A stretch of DNA of 64,000 bases from Burkholderiaceae bacterium (GCA_023653055.1 JAMNXR010000012.1:1-64000), one strand, 5' to 3'. Positions 20,812 through 32,879 are shown, counted from the stretch's first letter. A program made the numbers and translations. Notes: a model not told the origin generated them from the letters alone.

Positions 20812-21429
20812 ATGTTTATTACTATCCTTTTTTATGTCCTCGCCTTTGTATTGGTGGTGGCGGCCTTTCGTGTCATTACAGCCTCTAGCCCTGTCACCGC
20901 GGTATTGCATCTGATTTTGGCTTTTGCCAATGCCGCCATGATCTGGATGTTGCTCGGCGCCGAATTTCTCGGTTTGCTCCTAGTACTGGTTTACGTCGGT
21001 GCGGTGATGGTGTTGTTCTTGTTTGTCGTGATGATGTTGGACGTCAAAATGGAAGAGTTACGCTCCGAGATCAAAACCTACTTGCCAATGGGCTTGATAG
21101 TGGGTTTGATCATGGTGGTCGAAATGTCTTTTGTCTTGTCGACCTCATGGGGACAGGTGGGCCCTGCCGCAGACATGGGCGACGACTACAACAACTCGCG
21201 TGCCTTGGGTGAGTTGATGTACACAGAATATGCGTTTGCTGTCGAGGTCGGTGCCGTCCTGTTGTTGGTGGGTATGATTGCCGCGATTTCTTTAACGCTG
21301 CGTAAGCGTCGTGATGTGAAATACAACGATCCTGCAGCCGCTGTGCGCGTGCGTGCAGCCGATCGCGTTCGACTCGTTGACCTGCCGAGTCAGGAAGCCG
21401 TCAACGCTAAATCGGGAGACCAAGCATGA
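20812..21429 (+). CDS. nuoJ: NADH-quinone oxidoreductase subunit J
   Basis: [30 protein letters not shown]. Confidence 0.97.
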   Translation: MFITILFYVLAFVLVVAAFRVITASSPVTAVLHLILAFANAAMIWMLLGAEFLGLLLVLVYVGAVMVLFLFVVMMLDVKMEELRSEIKTYLPMGLIVGLIMVVEMSFVLSTSWGQVGPAADMGDDYNNSRALGELMYTEYAFAVEVGAVLLLVGMIAAISLTLRKRRDVKYNDPAAAVRVRAADRVRLVDLPSQEAVNAKSGDQA

Positions 21430-21737
21430 TGACGTTGACATTGCCCCATTTTTTGGTGCTGGGCGCCATTCTGTTTGCTATTGGTGTATTCGGGATTTTT
21501 TTAAATCGCCGTAATTTGATTGTCTTGCTGATGTCAGTTGAATTGATGCTGCTGGCAGTGAACATGAATTTCGTCGCGTTTTCCACCTGGATGGGTGACG
21601 AGGCGGGTCAGGTCTTTGTGTTTTTTATCCTGACTGTGGCTGCAGCAGAAGCTGCAATTGGTTTGGCGATCTTAGTGCTGCTGTTCCGTAATCTCAGCAC
21701 GATCAATGTTGACGAACTTGACCGCCTAAAGGGCTAA
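21426..21737 (+). CDS. nuoK: NADH-quinone oxidoreductase subunit K
   Basis: [34 protein letters not shown]. Confidence 0.97.
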   Translation: MMTLTLPHFLVLGAILFAIGVFGIFLNRRNLIVLLMSVELMLLAVNMNFVAFSTWMGDEAGQVFVFFILTVAAAEAAIGLAILVLLFRNLSTINVDELDRLKG

Positions 21738-21754
21738 TCGGGATATAGAAGAAT

Positions 21755-23812
21755 ATGTTTAGCTCACCTAGTCTCTATTTAGCCATTGCACTCGCGCCTT
21801 TATTGGGCGCAATATTGGCTGGCTTGTTTGGTACGGGTTTCCTGGGCCGCCAGATCGGACGTCGCGCTTCGCACATGATCACGATCGCGCTGGTTGCGTT
21901 TTCAGCGATCGGTTCGGTACTTGTCTTGATCGATGTGTTGAACGGCTTGCGTTATGACGGCACGGTCTACACCTGGATGATGCTCGGCCAGGCCAAACTT
22001 GAAATTGGCTTTTTGATTGATCCGCTGTCGGCCTTGATGATGGTTGTCGTGACGTCCGTCTCACTGATGGTGCACGTATACACCATTGGTTACATGTCGG
22101 AAGACCCTGGTTACCAACGTTTCTTTTCCTACATTTCATTGTTTACCTTCTCCATGCTGATGCTGGTGATGGCAAACAACATGGTTCAGCTGTTCTTCGG
22201 TTGGGAAGCAGTTGGATTGGTCTCCTATCTGTTGATTGGCTTCTGGTACACCAAGCCGACGGCGATCTTTGCCAACATGAAAGCCTTCTTGGTGAACCGT
22301 GTGGGTGACTTTGGTTTTGTGCTTGGCATTGGTTTGTTGTTTGCCTATGCCGGTACGATGCATTACGGTGAAATTTTCAAGCAAGCAGGTGATCTCGCCA
22401 AAGAAACGCTCCCTGGCACGAGCTGGATGCTGGTAACTGTTGCGTGTATCTGTTTGTTTATTGGTGCGATGGGTAAGTCAGCCCAGGTACCTTTGCATGC
22501 CTGGTTGCCCGATTCAATGGAAGGCCCCACGCCAATTTCTGCGTTGATTCATGCTGCCACGATGGTGACAGCTGGGATTTTTATGGTGGCGCGCTTTTCG
22601 CCTATTTTCGAGCTCTCAGATGTCGCACTTTCGTTCATCATCATCATTGGTGCGATTGGCGCGTTGTTTTTGGGTATCTTGGGCATTATTCAGACAGACA
22701 TCAAACGCGTTGTGGCGTATTCGACGTTGTCACAATTGGGTTACATGACAGTCGCCTTGGGTGCGTCGGCTTACTCGGTGGCAATTTTCCATCTGATGAC
22801 ACATGCGTTTTTTAAAGCCTTGCTGTTCCTTGGCGCAGGCTCAGTCATCATGGGTATGCATCACGATCAGGATATCCGCAACATGGGTGGTTTACGCAAG
22901 TACATGCCCATCACGTGGATCACGTTCTTGATCGGCACCTTGGCGCTGGTTGGGACACCGTTCTTTTCAGGCTTTTACTCCAAAGAGCACATCATCGAGG
23001 CGGCTGCCGCGTCGACAGTCTGGGGTGCTGGCTTTGCACAGTACGCAACCTTGATTGGCGTGTTCGTGACGTCGCTCTACTCGTTCCGCGTTTACTTCCT
23101 TGTATTCCACGGCAAAGAGCGCTTCGATACCTCGGGCGGACATGATCACGCTGCACATGCGCATGCCGATCACGTTCACCAAGATCACGCGCATGACAGC
23201 CATAAGCATGACGACCATGGCCATCATGGTGGAACGCCTCACGAGTCACCCTGGGTCGTGACATTGCCCCTCGTATTGCTGGCGATTCCTTCGGTGATTG
23301 CGGGTGCGTTCTTATGTGATTTCTTGTTGTTTGGTGGCTACTTTAAAGACACGATCGTTGTGCTGGCGCAGCATCCTGCAATGGCGACCATGGCGAAAAC
23401 ATGGCACGGCTGGGTGGCATATGGCTTGCATGCTTTTGTGACGGTTCCTTTCTGGCTGATGATTGCGGGTGCGGTGGTGGCCTGGTATTGCTACCTCATT
23501 AACCCCAAGGTACCGGCTGCAATCCAAGCCAAACTCAAACTCATCAACTGCATCTTAGAAAATAAATATTTCTTTGACTGGTTCTACGAGCAAGTGATTT
23601 CACGCGGCGCACGTGTGCTGGGTAAAGGTCTCTGGCAGAAAGCGGATCGCGGCTTGATCGATGGTTTGTTGGTGAATGGTTCCGCCAAAGTTGTTGGTGC
23701 CATTGCCGCTGTGAGCAGACGCTTACAGACAGGGTATATCTACCACTATGCATTTGCGATGATCATCGGCCTGATGGCGGCGATCACCTACATTATCTTT
23801 GGTACTAAATGA
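21755..23812 (+). CDS. nuoL: NADH-quinone oxidoreductase subunit L with His-rich loop
   Basis: FFGWEAVGLVSYLLIGFWY, KSAQVPLHAWLPDSMEGPTPISALIHAATMVTAGIF. Confidence 0.98.
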   Translation: MFSSPSLYLAIALAPLLGAILAGLFGTGFLGRQIGRRASHMITIALVAFSAIGSVLVLIDVLNGLRYDGTVYTWMMLGQAKLEIGFLIDPLSALMMVVVTSVSLMVHVYTIGYMSEDPGYQRFFSYISLFTFSMLMLVMANNMVQLFFGWEAVGLVSYLLIGFWYTKPTAIFANMKAFLVNRVGDFGFVLGIGLLFAYAGTMHYGEIFKQAGDLAKETLPGTSWMLVTVACICLFIGAMGKSAQVPLHAWLPDSMEGPTPISALIHAATMVTAGIFMVARFSPIFELSDVALSFIIIIGAIGALFLGILGIIQTDIKRVVAYSTLSQLGYMTVALGASAYSVAIFHLMTHAFFKALLFLGAGSVIMGMHHDQDIRNMGGLRKYMPITWITFLIGTLALVGTPFFSGFYSKEHIIEAAAASTVWGAGFAQYATLIGVFVTSLYSFRVYFLVFHGKERFDTSGGHDHAAHAHADHVHQDHAHDSHKHDDHGHHGGTPHESPWVVTLPLVLLAIPSVIAGAFLCDFLLFGGYFKDTIVVLAQHPAMATMAKTWHGWVAYGLHAFVTVPFWLMIAGAVVAWYCYLINPKVPAAIQAKLKLINCILENKYFFDWFYEQVISRGARVLGKGLWQKADRGLIDGLLVNGSAKVVGAIAAVSRRLQTGYIYHYAFAMIIGLMAAITYIIFGTK

Positions 23813-25311
23813 TGGCGAGCGAGATGGCTTCTTTTTCTACCCCTTGGCTCACGCTTTCGATTTTTGTCCCGATCGTTTGCGGTTTGATTGTGCTGGCACT
23901 TGGACGTGATGATCGCCCAGGACTAACGCGCAGCCTTTCTCTGTTTGGCGCCATCATCAGTTTTCTGGTGACGATTCCACTGTATCTTGGTTTTGATAGC
24001 TCAACAGCGGCAATGCAGTTTGTTGAAAAATCAATCTGGATCGAAGCATTTGCGGTGTATTACCACCTCGGTGTGGATGGTATTTCAGTGTGGTTTGTCT
24101 TGCTGACAGCCTTTATCACGATCATCGTGGTGATTGCGGGCTGGGAGGTCATCACCTCACGTATTTCCCAATATATGGCGGCGTTCCTGATTTTGTCGGG
24201 ATTGATGATCGGTGTGTTTGCTGCACTCGATGGCCTCTTGTTTTATATCTTCTTTGAAGCCACCTTGATACCGATGTACATCATCGTGGGTGTGTGGGGT
24301 GGCCCCAACCGCGTGTATGCAGCGTTTAAGTTCTTTTTGTACACGCTGATGGGATCACTCCTGACCCTGGTTGCATTCCTCTATTTGTGGAATGCTTCTG
24401 GCGGCTCGTTCGATATCCTGACATGGCACACCTTGCCCCTTGACTCGACACCACAGTTATTCATTTTCTTTGCTTTCCTGGCGGCCTTTGCGGTCAAGGT
24501 GCCAATGTGGCCTGTCCACACTTGGTTGCCTGACGCGCACGTTGAAGCGCCCACAGGCGGCTCGGTGGTGTTGGCTGCGATTATGCTCAAGCTCGGCGCG
24601 TATGGCTTTTTAAGGCTGTCGTTGCCCATCGTGCCGGATGCGGCGGTAAGTATGTCAGGCTTGATGATTACCTTGTCATTGATCGCGGTGATCTATATTG
24701 GTCTGGTCGCGCTGATTCAAGATGACATGAAAAAGCTGGTGGCTTATTCCTCCATCGCGCACATGGGTTTTGTCACGCTCGGCTTGTTTATTTTTAATAC
24801 CGCTGGTGTTGAGGGTGCCATTGTTCAGATGGTCTCTCACGGTTTTGTTTCTGCTGCGATGTTCTTGTGTATTGGTGTGCTGTACGACCGCATGCATACC
24901 CGCGACATTTCAGCTTATGGGGGTGTCGTCAACACCATGCCCAAATTCGTCACGTTCTTTGTTTTGTTTTCTATGGCCAATGCAGGTTTGCCCGCGACCA
25001 GCGGATTCGTAGGTGAGTTCATGGTCATCATGGGCGCCGTCGAGTACAACTTCTGGATCGGTTTGTTGGCTGCAACAGCGCTGATCCTCGGGGCGGCCTA
25101 TTCACTCTGGATGGTCAAACGCGTCGCGTTTGGTGATTCGGCCAACGAACATGTGCGCGAATTGCATGACTTGTCCTCCAGAGAATTCCTGATGCTCAGC
25201 ATCATGGCAATCGCTGTGATTTTTATGGGTGTATATCCCAAGCCCTTTACCGACGTCATGCACGTTTCGGTTGAAGCCCTATTGCAACACGTGTCTATTT
25301 CTAAACTGTAA
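23809..25311 (+). CDS. nuoM: NADH-quinone oxidoreductase subunit M
   Basis: [56 protein letters not shown]. Confidence 0.98.
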   Translation: MMASEMASFSTPWLTLSIFVPIVCGLIVLALGRDDRPGLTRSLSLFGAIISFLVTIPLYLGFDSSTAAMQFVEKSIWIEAFAVYYHLGVDGISVWFVLLTAFITIIVVIAGWEVITSRISQYMAAFLILSGLMIGVFAALDGLLFYIFFEATLIPMYIIVGVWGGPNRVYAAFKFFLYTLMGSLLTLVAFLYLWNASGGSFDILTWHTLPLDSTPQLFIFFAFLAAFAVKVPMWPVHTWLPDAHVEAPTGGSVVLAAIMLKLGAYGFLRLSLPIVPDAAVSMSGLMITLSLIAVIYIGLVALIQDDMKKLVAYSSIAHMGFVTLGLFIFNTAGVEGAIVQMVSHGFVSAAMFLCIGVLYDRMHTRDISAYGGVVNTMPKFVTFFVLFSMANAGLPATSGFVGEFMVIMGAVEYNFWIGLLAATALILGAAYSLWMVKRVAFGDSANEHVRELHDLSSREFLMLSIMAIAVIFMGVYPKPFTDVMHVSVEALLQHVSISKL

Positions 25312-25319
25312 GCCTCGCC

Positions 25320-26807
25320 ATGATGCAATCCCAATTCGATTTCGCCCTGGCCGCACCAGAAATTATTTTGCTGGTGCTGGGTATGGTCATTCTGGTCCTG
25401 GACGCGATGAGCCAGTCACCACGGCGCACGCTGGCCTACGTCCTTTCTCTGCTGACGCTTGCACTCCTGACTGCCGTCTCGGTTTGGCAGCTGGGGTTAG
25501 GCATGGTTGGAGAAACCTTCTCCGGTCTGTATGTGGCAGATCCGTTTGCCCACGTCCTCAAAATTGCCTCCTACATCGCGGTGGCGCTCACGCTTATTTA
25601 CGGTCGTGAATACATTCAAAGCCGTGACATGTTGCGTGGGGGTGAATTTTACGTCTTGGTGCTGTTTGCCTTGTTAGGGCAGATGGTGATGATTTCTGCA
25701 GGCAACCTCCTGACGATCTACCTTGGCTTAGAGCTGATGTCGCTTGCCCTATATGCCCTGGTCGCCATGCGCCGCGATCATGCCCAATCAACCGAAGCCG
25801 CAATGAAATACTTCGTTCTGGGCTCGCTTGCTTCGGGTTTCATGCTTTACGGCATGTCGATGATGTACGGTGCGACAGGCAATCTGGATTTGAAAAATAT
25901 TGCAGATGCTGTGAGTTCGGGACAGATCGATTTCCTGCCATTAGCCTTTGGTGTGGTGTTTTTGGTGGCGGGCTTAGCATTTAAGCTCGGCGCGGTGCCT
26001 TTCCATATGTGGGTGCCTGATGTCTATCAAGGTGCTCCGACTGCGGTCACCTTGGTGTTGGCGGCAGCCCCTAAGCTTGCCGTCTTTGCGATTACCGTCC
26101 GGATGTTAGTGGTGGGTTTTGGAGAGCTCACAGTGCATTGGCAGCCTATGTTGCTGATTTTGGGTGTGCTGTCACTTGCGATTGGTAACTTGACTGCCAT
26201 CATGCAGACCAATTTCAAACGAATGCTGGCGTACTCCACGATTTCTCACATGGGTTTTGTCATCCTTGGTCTCGCCTCAGGCGCTTTGGATGGTGATATT
26301 CAGGCGAATACGTCTGCCTACGGTTCGGCCTTGTTCTATATCTTGACCTATGTCTTGACGACACTCGCGAGCTTTGGCTTGGTGATGTATCTGTCCCGCG
26401 AAGGTTTTGAATGTGAAAATATTGATGACCTCAAGGGTCTCAATCGTCGTAGCCCATGGTTAGCCGCCATGATGCTGATTTTGATGTGTTCCTTGGCAGG
26501 ACTGCCACCGCTGGTGGGTTTCGATGCAAAGCTCTTGATTCTTCAGGCTTTACTTCAGTCGGATCGACTTTGGCTTGCGGTTGTTGCCGTCATGTTTTCA
26601 TTGCTTGGTGCCTTCTATTATTTGCGCGTGATCAAGGTTGTTTACTTTGATGAACCTGCAGAGCCAGTGACGCCTATCCCAGCAATGGGTGCCATGTCCA
26701 ATGGACTGATGTTGATCAACGGCATGCTGGTGCTCGTGCTGGGTCTGATGCCTGGTCCCTTGATGAGCTTGTGTCTGCAGGTCATGTACGCCACACTTTC
26801 TTACTAA
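25320..26807 (+). CDS. nuoN: NADH-quinone oxidoreductase subunit N
   Basis: [39 protein letters not shown]. Confidence 0.97.
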   Translation: MMQSQFDFALAAPEIILLVLGMVILVLDAMSQSPRRTLAYVLSLLTLALLTAVSVWQLGLGMVGETFSGLYVADPFAHVLKIASYIAVALTLIYGREYIQSRDMLRGGEFYVLVLFALLGQMVMISAGNLLTIYLGLELMSLALYALVAMRRDHAQSTEAAMKYFVLGSLASGFMLYGMSMMYGATGNLDLKNIADAVSSGQIDFLPLAFGVVFLVAGLAFKLGAVPFHMWVPDVYQGAPTAVTLVLAAAPKLAVFAITVRMLVVGFGELTVHWQPMLLILGVLSLAIGNLTAIMQTNFKRMLAYSTISHMGFVILGLASGALDGDIQANTSAYGSALFYILTYVLTTLASFGLVMYLSREGFECENIDDLKGLNRRSPWLAAMMLILMCSLAGLPPLVGFDAKLLILQALLQSDRLWLAVVAVMFSLLGAFYYLRVIKVVYFDEPAEPVTPIPAMGAMSNGLMLINGMLVLVLGLMPGPLMSLCLQVMYATLSY

Positions 26808-26857
26808 CTGAGAAAGTTGTTCAGCGCATTTGGTTGCTACCAGAAAGGTTGTTACTG

Positions 26858-27166
26858 ATGAATCAAAATGCTGCAGTTTGGTTGTTGATTTTGCTGGCTG
26901 CTGTGGCGGCGAATTTACCTTTTATCAATGAAAGGTTGCTCGCTGTTCTGCCGCTCAAGCACTTTTCAGGTGGTATCAAACCCTTTTGGGTGCGGGTAGT
27001 CGAATTACTCTTTTGGTACGCGGTGATCGGTCTGCTCGGCATGCTGTTTGAGCGCATGATTGGCAATACCTTTACGCAACGCTGGGAATTCTACGTCACA
27101 GCCTTTACTTTGTTTGTGGTGCTGGCGTTTCCAGGCTTTGTTGTACGCTATTTGCTCAAGCGATAG
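26858..27166 (+). CDS. DUF2818 family small membrane protein
   Basis: MNQNAAVWLLILLAAVAANLPFINERLL directly after nuoN. Confidence 0.85.
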   Translation: MNQNAAVWLLILLAAVAANLPFINERLLAVLPLKHFSGGIKPFWVRVVELLFWYAVIGLLGMLFERMIGNTFTQRWEFYVTAFTLFVVLAFPGFVVRYLLKR

Positions 27167-27195
27167 GCGATCAAACGTTGAAGCACTTCAACTGA

Positions 27196-28074
27196 TTATT
27201 TTTCAAACCAATTCAACACACCATCCAAGCCCGCGACGTTAAGCGCAAAGCGGGCTTGCGCACGCACCACAGGCTTAGCGCGATAGGCAACCGAATACCC
27301 CGCTAGTCCAAGCATTTTGAGATCATTGGCGCCATCACCAATCGCAATGATTTGCTCAGGTTGCGCACCGAGCGCTTGTGCAAACTGCATGAGCGTATCG
27401 GCCTTACCTTGAGCATCGAGAATTCTACCGTTGACTTCACCCGTCAGCAATCCGTTTGAGGATGCTAAAACATTGGCATGTGCCGCATCCAGATTAAGTA
27501 ACTGCTTCAGTTTTTCGGTAAAAAAGGTAAAGCCTCCAGAGACCAGCAGTACTTTTATGCCGGCCTGTTGCGCTGTTTGAATGAGTTGCTCGGCTCCAGG
27601 ATTGAGTCGTAACTTTTGGTCATAGACAGCTTGCAAAACGTCAGTGGAAAGACCTTTTAAAAAGGCGACGCGACGAATCAGACTTTCAGAAAAGTCCTTA
27701 ATCTCGCCTCGCATCGCCGCCTCAGTGATGCTGGCGACTTGCTCCTTGACGCCACCGAAGGCCGCGATTTCATCGATACATTCAATGTTGATTAATGTCG
27801 AGTCCATATCCATGGCCAACAGTTTGCAATCGGTCAGTCGTGCCCCAGCTGAAACGTACGCGGTATCAACATGAACGCGTTCGCCCCACAGTCTAATTTC
27901 TTCACGTACGTTTGCATCTGTATTGACACCTAGAATACGCGCGGCAGTCGTGCCCAATCGCTGAATGCCAGAGGCTTCGGCAATCGCTGCGGCGTGCTCA
28001 ATCAATTCGCCTGAGAGGGCGGGAGACTGGATGACTAAGTTTTGTGCGGTCATAGGAGCGGTCAAAAAGGGCAA
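27196..28074 (-). CDS. serB: Phosphoserine phosphatase SerB
   Basis: MDMDSTLINIECIDEIA, LVSGGFTFFTEKL, IAIGDGANDLKMLGLAG. An internal ATG at 28053 (MTAQNLV) is an alternative start. Confidence 0.95.
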   Translation of the reverse strand: MPFLTAPMTAQNLVIQSPALSGELIEHAAAIAEASGIQRLGTTAARILGVNTDANVREEIRLWGERVHVDTAYVSAGARLTDCKLLAMDMDSTLINIECIDEIAAFGGVKEQVASITEAAMRGEIKDFSESLIRRVAFLKGLSTDVLQAVYDQKLRLNPGAEQLIQTAQQAGIKVLLVSGGFTFFTEKLKQLLNLDAAHANVLASSNGLLTGEVNGRILDAQGKADTLMQFAQALGAQPEQIIAIGDGANDLKMLGLAGYSVAYRAKPVVRAQARFALNVAGLDGVLNWFEK

Positions 28075-28088
28075 GAAGTGGAGTAGCG

Positions 28089-31000
28089 TTAATGTAACGC
28101 CTTGAGCACGGCACGCGTGGCATCAAAGCGTGCGGGCACGTCGGAGGCTTTAATTTCAATCCGTAGCTTGTCCTGTCCTGAAAAGCGAATGTGACGCTGT
28201 TTCTGGACAAGCTCAATGAGTTTAAGCGGGTCGACAGGTGTATTTTGTTTGAAATGCAACACAATCTGAGTCTCGCTTGCATCAATTTTCTGCAGTCCCA
28301 ATGGCAAACCGAGCAGTCGAAGTTTGTGCGTGGAAATAAGCGTGCGTGTTGGCTCAGGCAGCTTGCCAAACCGGTCGATCAGTTCCTCTTGAATCGCAAT
28401 CAGGTCGTCATCGTTTTTCGTATTAGACAGGCGTTTATAAATAGACAGTCGGGCATGTACGTCACCGCAATAGTCGGCGGGTAAAAGGGCAGGCGCATGC
28501 AGATTGACCTCGCAGCCTGCGCTAAAAGGAGCATCCAGATCGGGTTCTACACCGGCTTTTAATGCTCTGACAGCCTCATTTAGCATGTCGTTGTACATAG
28601 AAAAACCAATTTCCTGGATATTGCCTGATTGCGATTCACCCAGCACCTCACCGGTGCCGCGAATCTCTAGATCGTGCATGGCCAAGAAAAACCCAGAACC
28701 GAGTTCCTCCATTGCCTGAATCGCTTCCAAGCGTTTTTTGGCGTTCTTGGTAATGGCATCCTCGCCAGGCGTCATCAGGTACGCATAGGCTTGATGATGT
28801 GAGCGTCCGACACGTCCGCGTAGTTGATGAAGCTGCGCTAAGCCGAAGCGATCGGCGCGGTGAATGATGATGGTGTTAGCGCTGGCAACGTCAATGCCTG
28901 TTTCAATAATCGTCGTGCAAAGCAAGACGTTAAAGCGTTTTTGATAAAAGCCCTTCATCACCTGTTCGAGATCGCGTTCGCCCATTTGGCCGTGTGCGAC
29001 GGCGATCCGCGCCTCGGGGACGAGCTCTTCAAGCCGCGCACGGCGATTGTGAATGGTTTCGACTTCGTTATGTAAAAAGTAAGCCTGTCCACCGCGTTTA
29101 AGTTCACGCAGCAAGGCTTCACGCATGGTGCTATTGTCTTCGCGCCGCACAAAGGTTTTGATGGCGAGACGCTTTTGTGGCGCCGTTGCAATGACCGAAA
29201 AGTCACGGATACCTTCGAGCGACATGCCAAGCGTGCGCGGGATCGGCGTGGCGGTGAGTGTCAATACGTCGACTTCGGCACGCAGTGACTTGAGCGCTTC
29301 TTTTTGACGGACACCAAAGCGATGCTCTTCATCAATGATCACCAAACCGAGCCGTTTGAAGTTAACGTCTTTAGATAAAATTTTATGCGTGCCAATGACG
29401 ATATCAACGGTGCCATCAGTAATGCCTTCGATCGCGCTCTTAATTTCCTTGGCAGAGCGAAAGCGTGAGAGCTCAACCACCTTGACGGGCCAGTCAGCAA
29501 AGCGATCAGAAAAGGTCAGTGCGTGTTGCTCGGCCAGAAGCGTGGTGGGGCAGAGCAGGGCCACTTGTTTGCCGTTTGCAATCGCTAGAAAAGCTGCGCG
29601 CAAGGCAACTTCGGTTTTACCAAAGCCCACGTCGCCACACACTAAACGATCCATGGGACGCCCTGAGGTCATATCCTCAATGACGCACTTGATGGCTGCG
29701 GCTTGGTCGGCTGTTTCCTCAAAACCAAACCCTTCGGCAAAGAGATCGTAGTCGCCTAGAGGCAGCTTGAACGCGAATCCTTGTCGCGCAGCACGTTTGG
29801 CATACAGGTCGAGCAATTCTGCGGCGGTATCCCGCACTTGTTGTGCGGCTTTGCGTCGCGCCTTGTCCCACTGTCCGGAGCCCAACAGGTGGAGAGGGGC
29901 AGACTCTGAGTCGGTGCCACTGTAGCGGGCAATGACGTGGAGTTGTGAAACAGGTACGTAAAGTGTCGTTTTGTTGGCGTATTCGAGAAAGAGAAACTCC
30001 ATCTCGCCTTCGCCCATGTCCAGGTTGACGAGTCCGTGATAGCGCCCGATGCCGTGTTGGGCATGGACGACCGGATCGCCCTCGCGGAGCTCGGACAGGT
30101 CGCGGACCATCGCTTCAACGTTGCTGGCGCGCTCTTGGTCGCGCTTGCCGCGTCTCGCTGTGCCACCATGACCGGGGTACAGATCATTTTCTGTAAGAAA
30201 AAGAAGACCCTGGGCGGGAACGGCAAAACCTGTGGAAAGGGGCGCAACTGTAATACCAAAGTGCGCATCCCCATCAAGAAAAAGCGCAACAGATTCGGTC
30301 TGCGCATCGGGCACTAAGCCGTGTTCTGCCAGCATTTGAACGATGGTTTCACGACGACCATGCGAGTCGGTGCACAACACAATGCGTTGCTCACTGTTTT
30401 GACTGCCTGCGCGACCTGCCCGCGAAGTCTGTCCGGAGTGGGTAAGCAACCCACGAAACTTGGCCAACGGATCGTCCGCTCTGCGTGAAACGCCGATATC
30501 GGGCGCTGCGGCAAAATCTGGGTGTTTTGAGTCGGCAGTCAGTGCCAGTCTTGGAAACGCCTTGAGTTGTTCAAACAAGGCTTCGCTTTGTAAAAACAGT
30601 GCCTCAGGTGGCAGGACGGGGCGTTCACGATCGCTCTTGAGAAAGTTGTAGCGCGTCGCTGTGTCTTGGGTAAACCGTCGCATGGCATCATCAATGTCGC
30701 CAAGCGTCACCATGATCGTTTCTGTTTTTAAATAATCAAACAGCGTGGCGGTCTGTTCAAAAAACAAGGGGAGGTAATACTCAACGCCCGCAAAAGGAAT
30801 GCCGTTGCCCATGTCACGATAGGGGAGTGCGCGTGAGGGATCTCCTTCGAATACTTCGCGGAACGTCGCACGAAAGTGATTGCGGGCTGCCTCATCCATC
30901 GGAAATTCGCGCCCCGGTAGCAGTTGGACTTGACCTACGGGGTAAAGACTGCGCTGCGTATCGATGTCAAAGGCGCGTATGGATTCAATTTCGTCATCAA

Positions 31001-31598
31001 ATAAGTCGATACGGTAAGGTACGACCGATCCCATGGGAAACAAGTCAATCAGACTGCCTCGGACGCAAAATTCACCTGGCGCAGTGACCTGTGAGACATG
31101 CGCATAGTTAGCTAACGTCAGTTGCGAGCGCAGGGCTGATTCGTCGAGTTTGTCTTTTTGCTTAAAAGAAAACGTGTAAGCCGCCAAAAATCTAGGCGGC
31201 GCGAGCCGATACAGCGCGGTTGTGATGGGAACGGTTAGGACATCGACCTCGCCAAGCATCAAGGCATGCAGGGTACGTAAGCGCTCTGAAATCAGGTCTT
31301 GGTGTGGTGAAAAGCTGTCATACGGAAGGGTTTCCCAGTCTGGCAGTGGGCGAACCCTGAGTCCGGGTGCAAAGATTGGAATTTCCTCTGCCAGGCGTTG
31401 AGCCTCCAGGGGCTCGGCGGTCAGAATCACTAGCGTCTTGCCGCTCGCGGCTGCGAGTTCAGTCAATAGCCAAGCGTCCCCCGAGCCAGCAGGCGTGGGT
31501 TGCGCAAAGCGCAGACCGGGCTTAAGTGAGGCGAGTAAAGAAGAAACAGAGTGTGAAACAGTCGACATTGACAGGAAATCGCAGGAGTAATCGCGCAT
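28089..31598 (-). CDS. mfd: Transcription-repair coupling factor Mfd
   Basis: CGDVGFGKTEVALRAAF, IIDEEHRFGVRQKE, QLRGRVGRSHHQAYAYLM. Start may be 31568. Confidence 0.97.
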   Translation of the reverse strand: MRDYSCDFLSMSTVSHSVSSLLASLKPGLRFAQPTPAGSGDAWLLTELAAASGKTLVILTAEPLEAQRLAEEIPIFAPGLRVRPLPDWETLPYDSFSPHQDLISERLRTLHALMLGEVDVLTVPITTALYRLAPPRFLAAYTFSFKQKDKLDESALRSQLTLANYAHVSQVTAPGEFCVRGSLIDLFPMGSVVPYRIDLFDDEIESIRAFDIDTQRSLYPVGQVQLLPGREFPMDEAARNHFRATFREVFEGDPSRALPYRDMGNGIPFAGVEYYLPLFFEQTATLFDYLKTETIMVTLGDIDDAMRRFTQDTATRYNFLKSDRERPVLPPEALFLQSEALFEQLKAFPRLALTADSKHPDFAAAPDIGVSRRADDPLAKFRGLLTHSGQTSRAGRAGSQNSEQRIVLCTDSHGRRETIVQMLAEHGLVPDAQTESVALFLDGDAHFGITVAPLSTGFAVPAQGLLFLTENDLYPGHGGTARRGKRDQERASNVEAMVRDLSELREGDPVVHAQHGIGRYHGLVNLDMGEGEMEFLFLEYANKTTLYVPVSQLHVIARYSGTDSESAPLHLLGSGQWDKARRKAAQQVRDTAAELLDLYAKRAARQGFAFKLPLGDYDLFAEGFGFEETADQAAAIKCVIEDMTSGRPMDRLVCGDVGFGKTEVALRAAFLAIANGKQVALLCPTTLLAEQHALTFSDRFADWPVKVVELSRFRSAKEIKSAIEGITDGTVDIVIGTHKILSKDVNFKRLGLVIIDEEHRFGVRQKEALKSLRAEVDVLTLTATPIPRTLGMSLEGIRDFSVIATAPQKRLAIKTFVRREDNSTMREALLRELKRGGQAYFLHNEVETIHNRRARLEELVPEARIAVAHGQMGERDLEQVMKGFYQKRFNVLLCTTIIETGIDVASANTIIIHRADRFGLAQLHQLRGRVGRSHHQAYAYLMTPGEDAITKNAKKRLEAIQAMEELGSGFFLAMHDLEIRGTGEVLGESQSGNIQEIGFSMYNDMLNEAVRALKAGVEPDLDAPFSAGCEVNLHAPALLPADYCGDVHARLSIYKRLSNTKNDDDLIAIQEELIDRFGKLPEPTRTLISTHKLRLLGLPLGLQKIDASETQIVLHFKQNTPVDPLKLIELVQKQRHIRFSGQDKLRIEIKASDVPARFDATRAVLKALH

Positions 31599-31674
31599 GA
31601 AAAAGCGCAGGTGTTGCGCGACATATCGGTATATCTGACACCGACGAATCCATTGATTATAAAATCATCTGAAT

Positions 31675-32394
31675 ATGACACCTTCTAAATCCCTGTTGAC
31701 TGTCCAAAATCGGATCGTGGCCTTGGTGCCGGCGGCAGGTATTGGTGCGCGTGCGCTGGGTGCGGGCGAGGTCAACCTCCCTAAACAATATCGCGTGTTA
31801 GCGGGTCAGGCGATGCTTAAGCATTCCGTGCAGGCCCTGCTGGCAGACACCCGGATACAAGAGGTCAGGGTGGCCGTAGCGCCAGGGGATCCCTATGCCC
31901 AAACGGTATTGGCTGGCTTGCCGAGAACACATTGCTCACCCTGTGGGGGCGCCACGCGTGCGCAGACCGTTTTAAACGCCCTCAGTGAGGCGCAGCTTGC
32001 ACCAGAGGATTGGGTCTTGGTGCATGATGCTGCACGCCCAGGACTGCCTTTAGACGCTTTGGCGCGCCTGATTGACGCATGTTTGGCGGATGGCGTGGGT
32101 GGCCTGCTGGCGATGCCGGCGGCGGACACCCTTAAACAGGCGCAGCCCCTGCGTGATCACGTTGCGCGAACGGTTGATCGTAAAGGGCTCTGGCTCGCCC
32201 AGACGCCGCAAATGTTTCGAGCAGGTTTACTGCTCAAAGCGTTAATGCGCGCGGTGACTGCATCCGAGCCCCCCACGGATGAGGCTCAGGCGATGGAAAC
32301 ATTGGGTTATGCACCAATTTTGGTGAGAGGTTCAGGGAAAAACACCAAAATTACCTGGCCTGAAGATTTTCAATGGGTGGAGTCTTGGTTATGA
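31675..32394 (+). CDS. ispD: 2-C-methyl-D-erythritol 4-phosphate cytidylyltransferase
   Basis: [52 protein letters not shown]; overlaps ispF. Confidence 0.95.
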   Translation: MTPSKSLLTVQNRIVALVPAAGIGARALGAGEVNLPKQYRVLAGQAMLKHSVQALLADTRIQEVRVAVAPGDPYAQTVLAGLPRTHCSPCGGATRAQTVLNALSEAQLAPEDWVLVHDAARPGLPLDALARLIDACLADGVGGLLAMPAADTLKQAQPLRDHVARTVDRKGLWLAQTPQMFRAGLLLKALMRAVTASEPPTDEAQAMETLGYAPILVRGSGKNTKITWPEDFQWVESWL

Positions 32395-32879
32395 GTGATT
32401 TTGCCTTGCGGATTGGACAGGGTTTTGATGTGCATGCTCTGGTTGAAGGACGTCCTTTGGTACTTGGGGGCGTCACCATTGAACACACACACGGTTTACT
32501 GGGGCACTCGGACGCAGATGCGCTGTTGCATGCTGTGACGGATGCCCTACTTGGTGCTGCGGGACTCGGGGATATCGGGCGCCTTTTTCCTGATACCGAT
32601 CTCCAATACAAAGGTGCGGATAGTCGGATGTTGTTGCGCGAGGCCTATCAAAAGGTGTTGGATGCGGGCTGGCAACTAGTCAATCTGGATGCAACGATTC
32701 ACGCGCAAGCACCAAAAATCGGACCGCATGCACCCGACATTGTCAAAAATATTGCAAGCGACTTGGGCGTCCAGGCTGGTGATATCAACATCAAAGCCAA
32801 AACCAACGAAGGATTGGGACACCTTGGTCGCAAAGAAGGGATCGCGGCCAATGTCGTCGTGTTATTGCGCCGACGCTGA
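32391..32879 (+). CDS. ispF: 2-C-methyl-D-erythritol 2,4-cyclodiphosphate synthase
   Basis: [54 protein letters not shown] at 32391. Confidence 0.97.
   Translation: MSDFALRIGQGFDVHALVEGRPLVLGGVTIEHTHGLLGHSDADALLHAVTDALLGAAGLGDIGRLFPDTDLQYKGADSRMLLREAYQKVLDAGWQLVNLDATIHAQAPKIGPHAPDIVKNIASDLGVQAGDINIKAKTNEGLGHLGRKEGIAANVVVLLRRR

Noticed and set aside
22967-23264. Minus-strand ORFs (90-91 aa) antisense to nuoL, one rich in Met/Val
   Set aside because: They mirror the His-rich (CAT/CAC/GAC) codons of NuoL; artefact of codon composition with no independent coding signal.
29756-30307. 183-aa minus-strand ORF inside mfd
   Set aside because: Alternate-frame shadow of mfd on the same strand; mfd frame is continuous and highly conserved.
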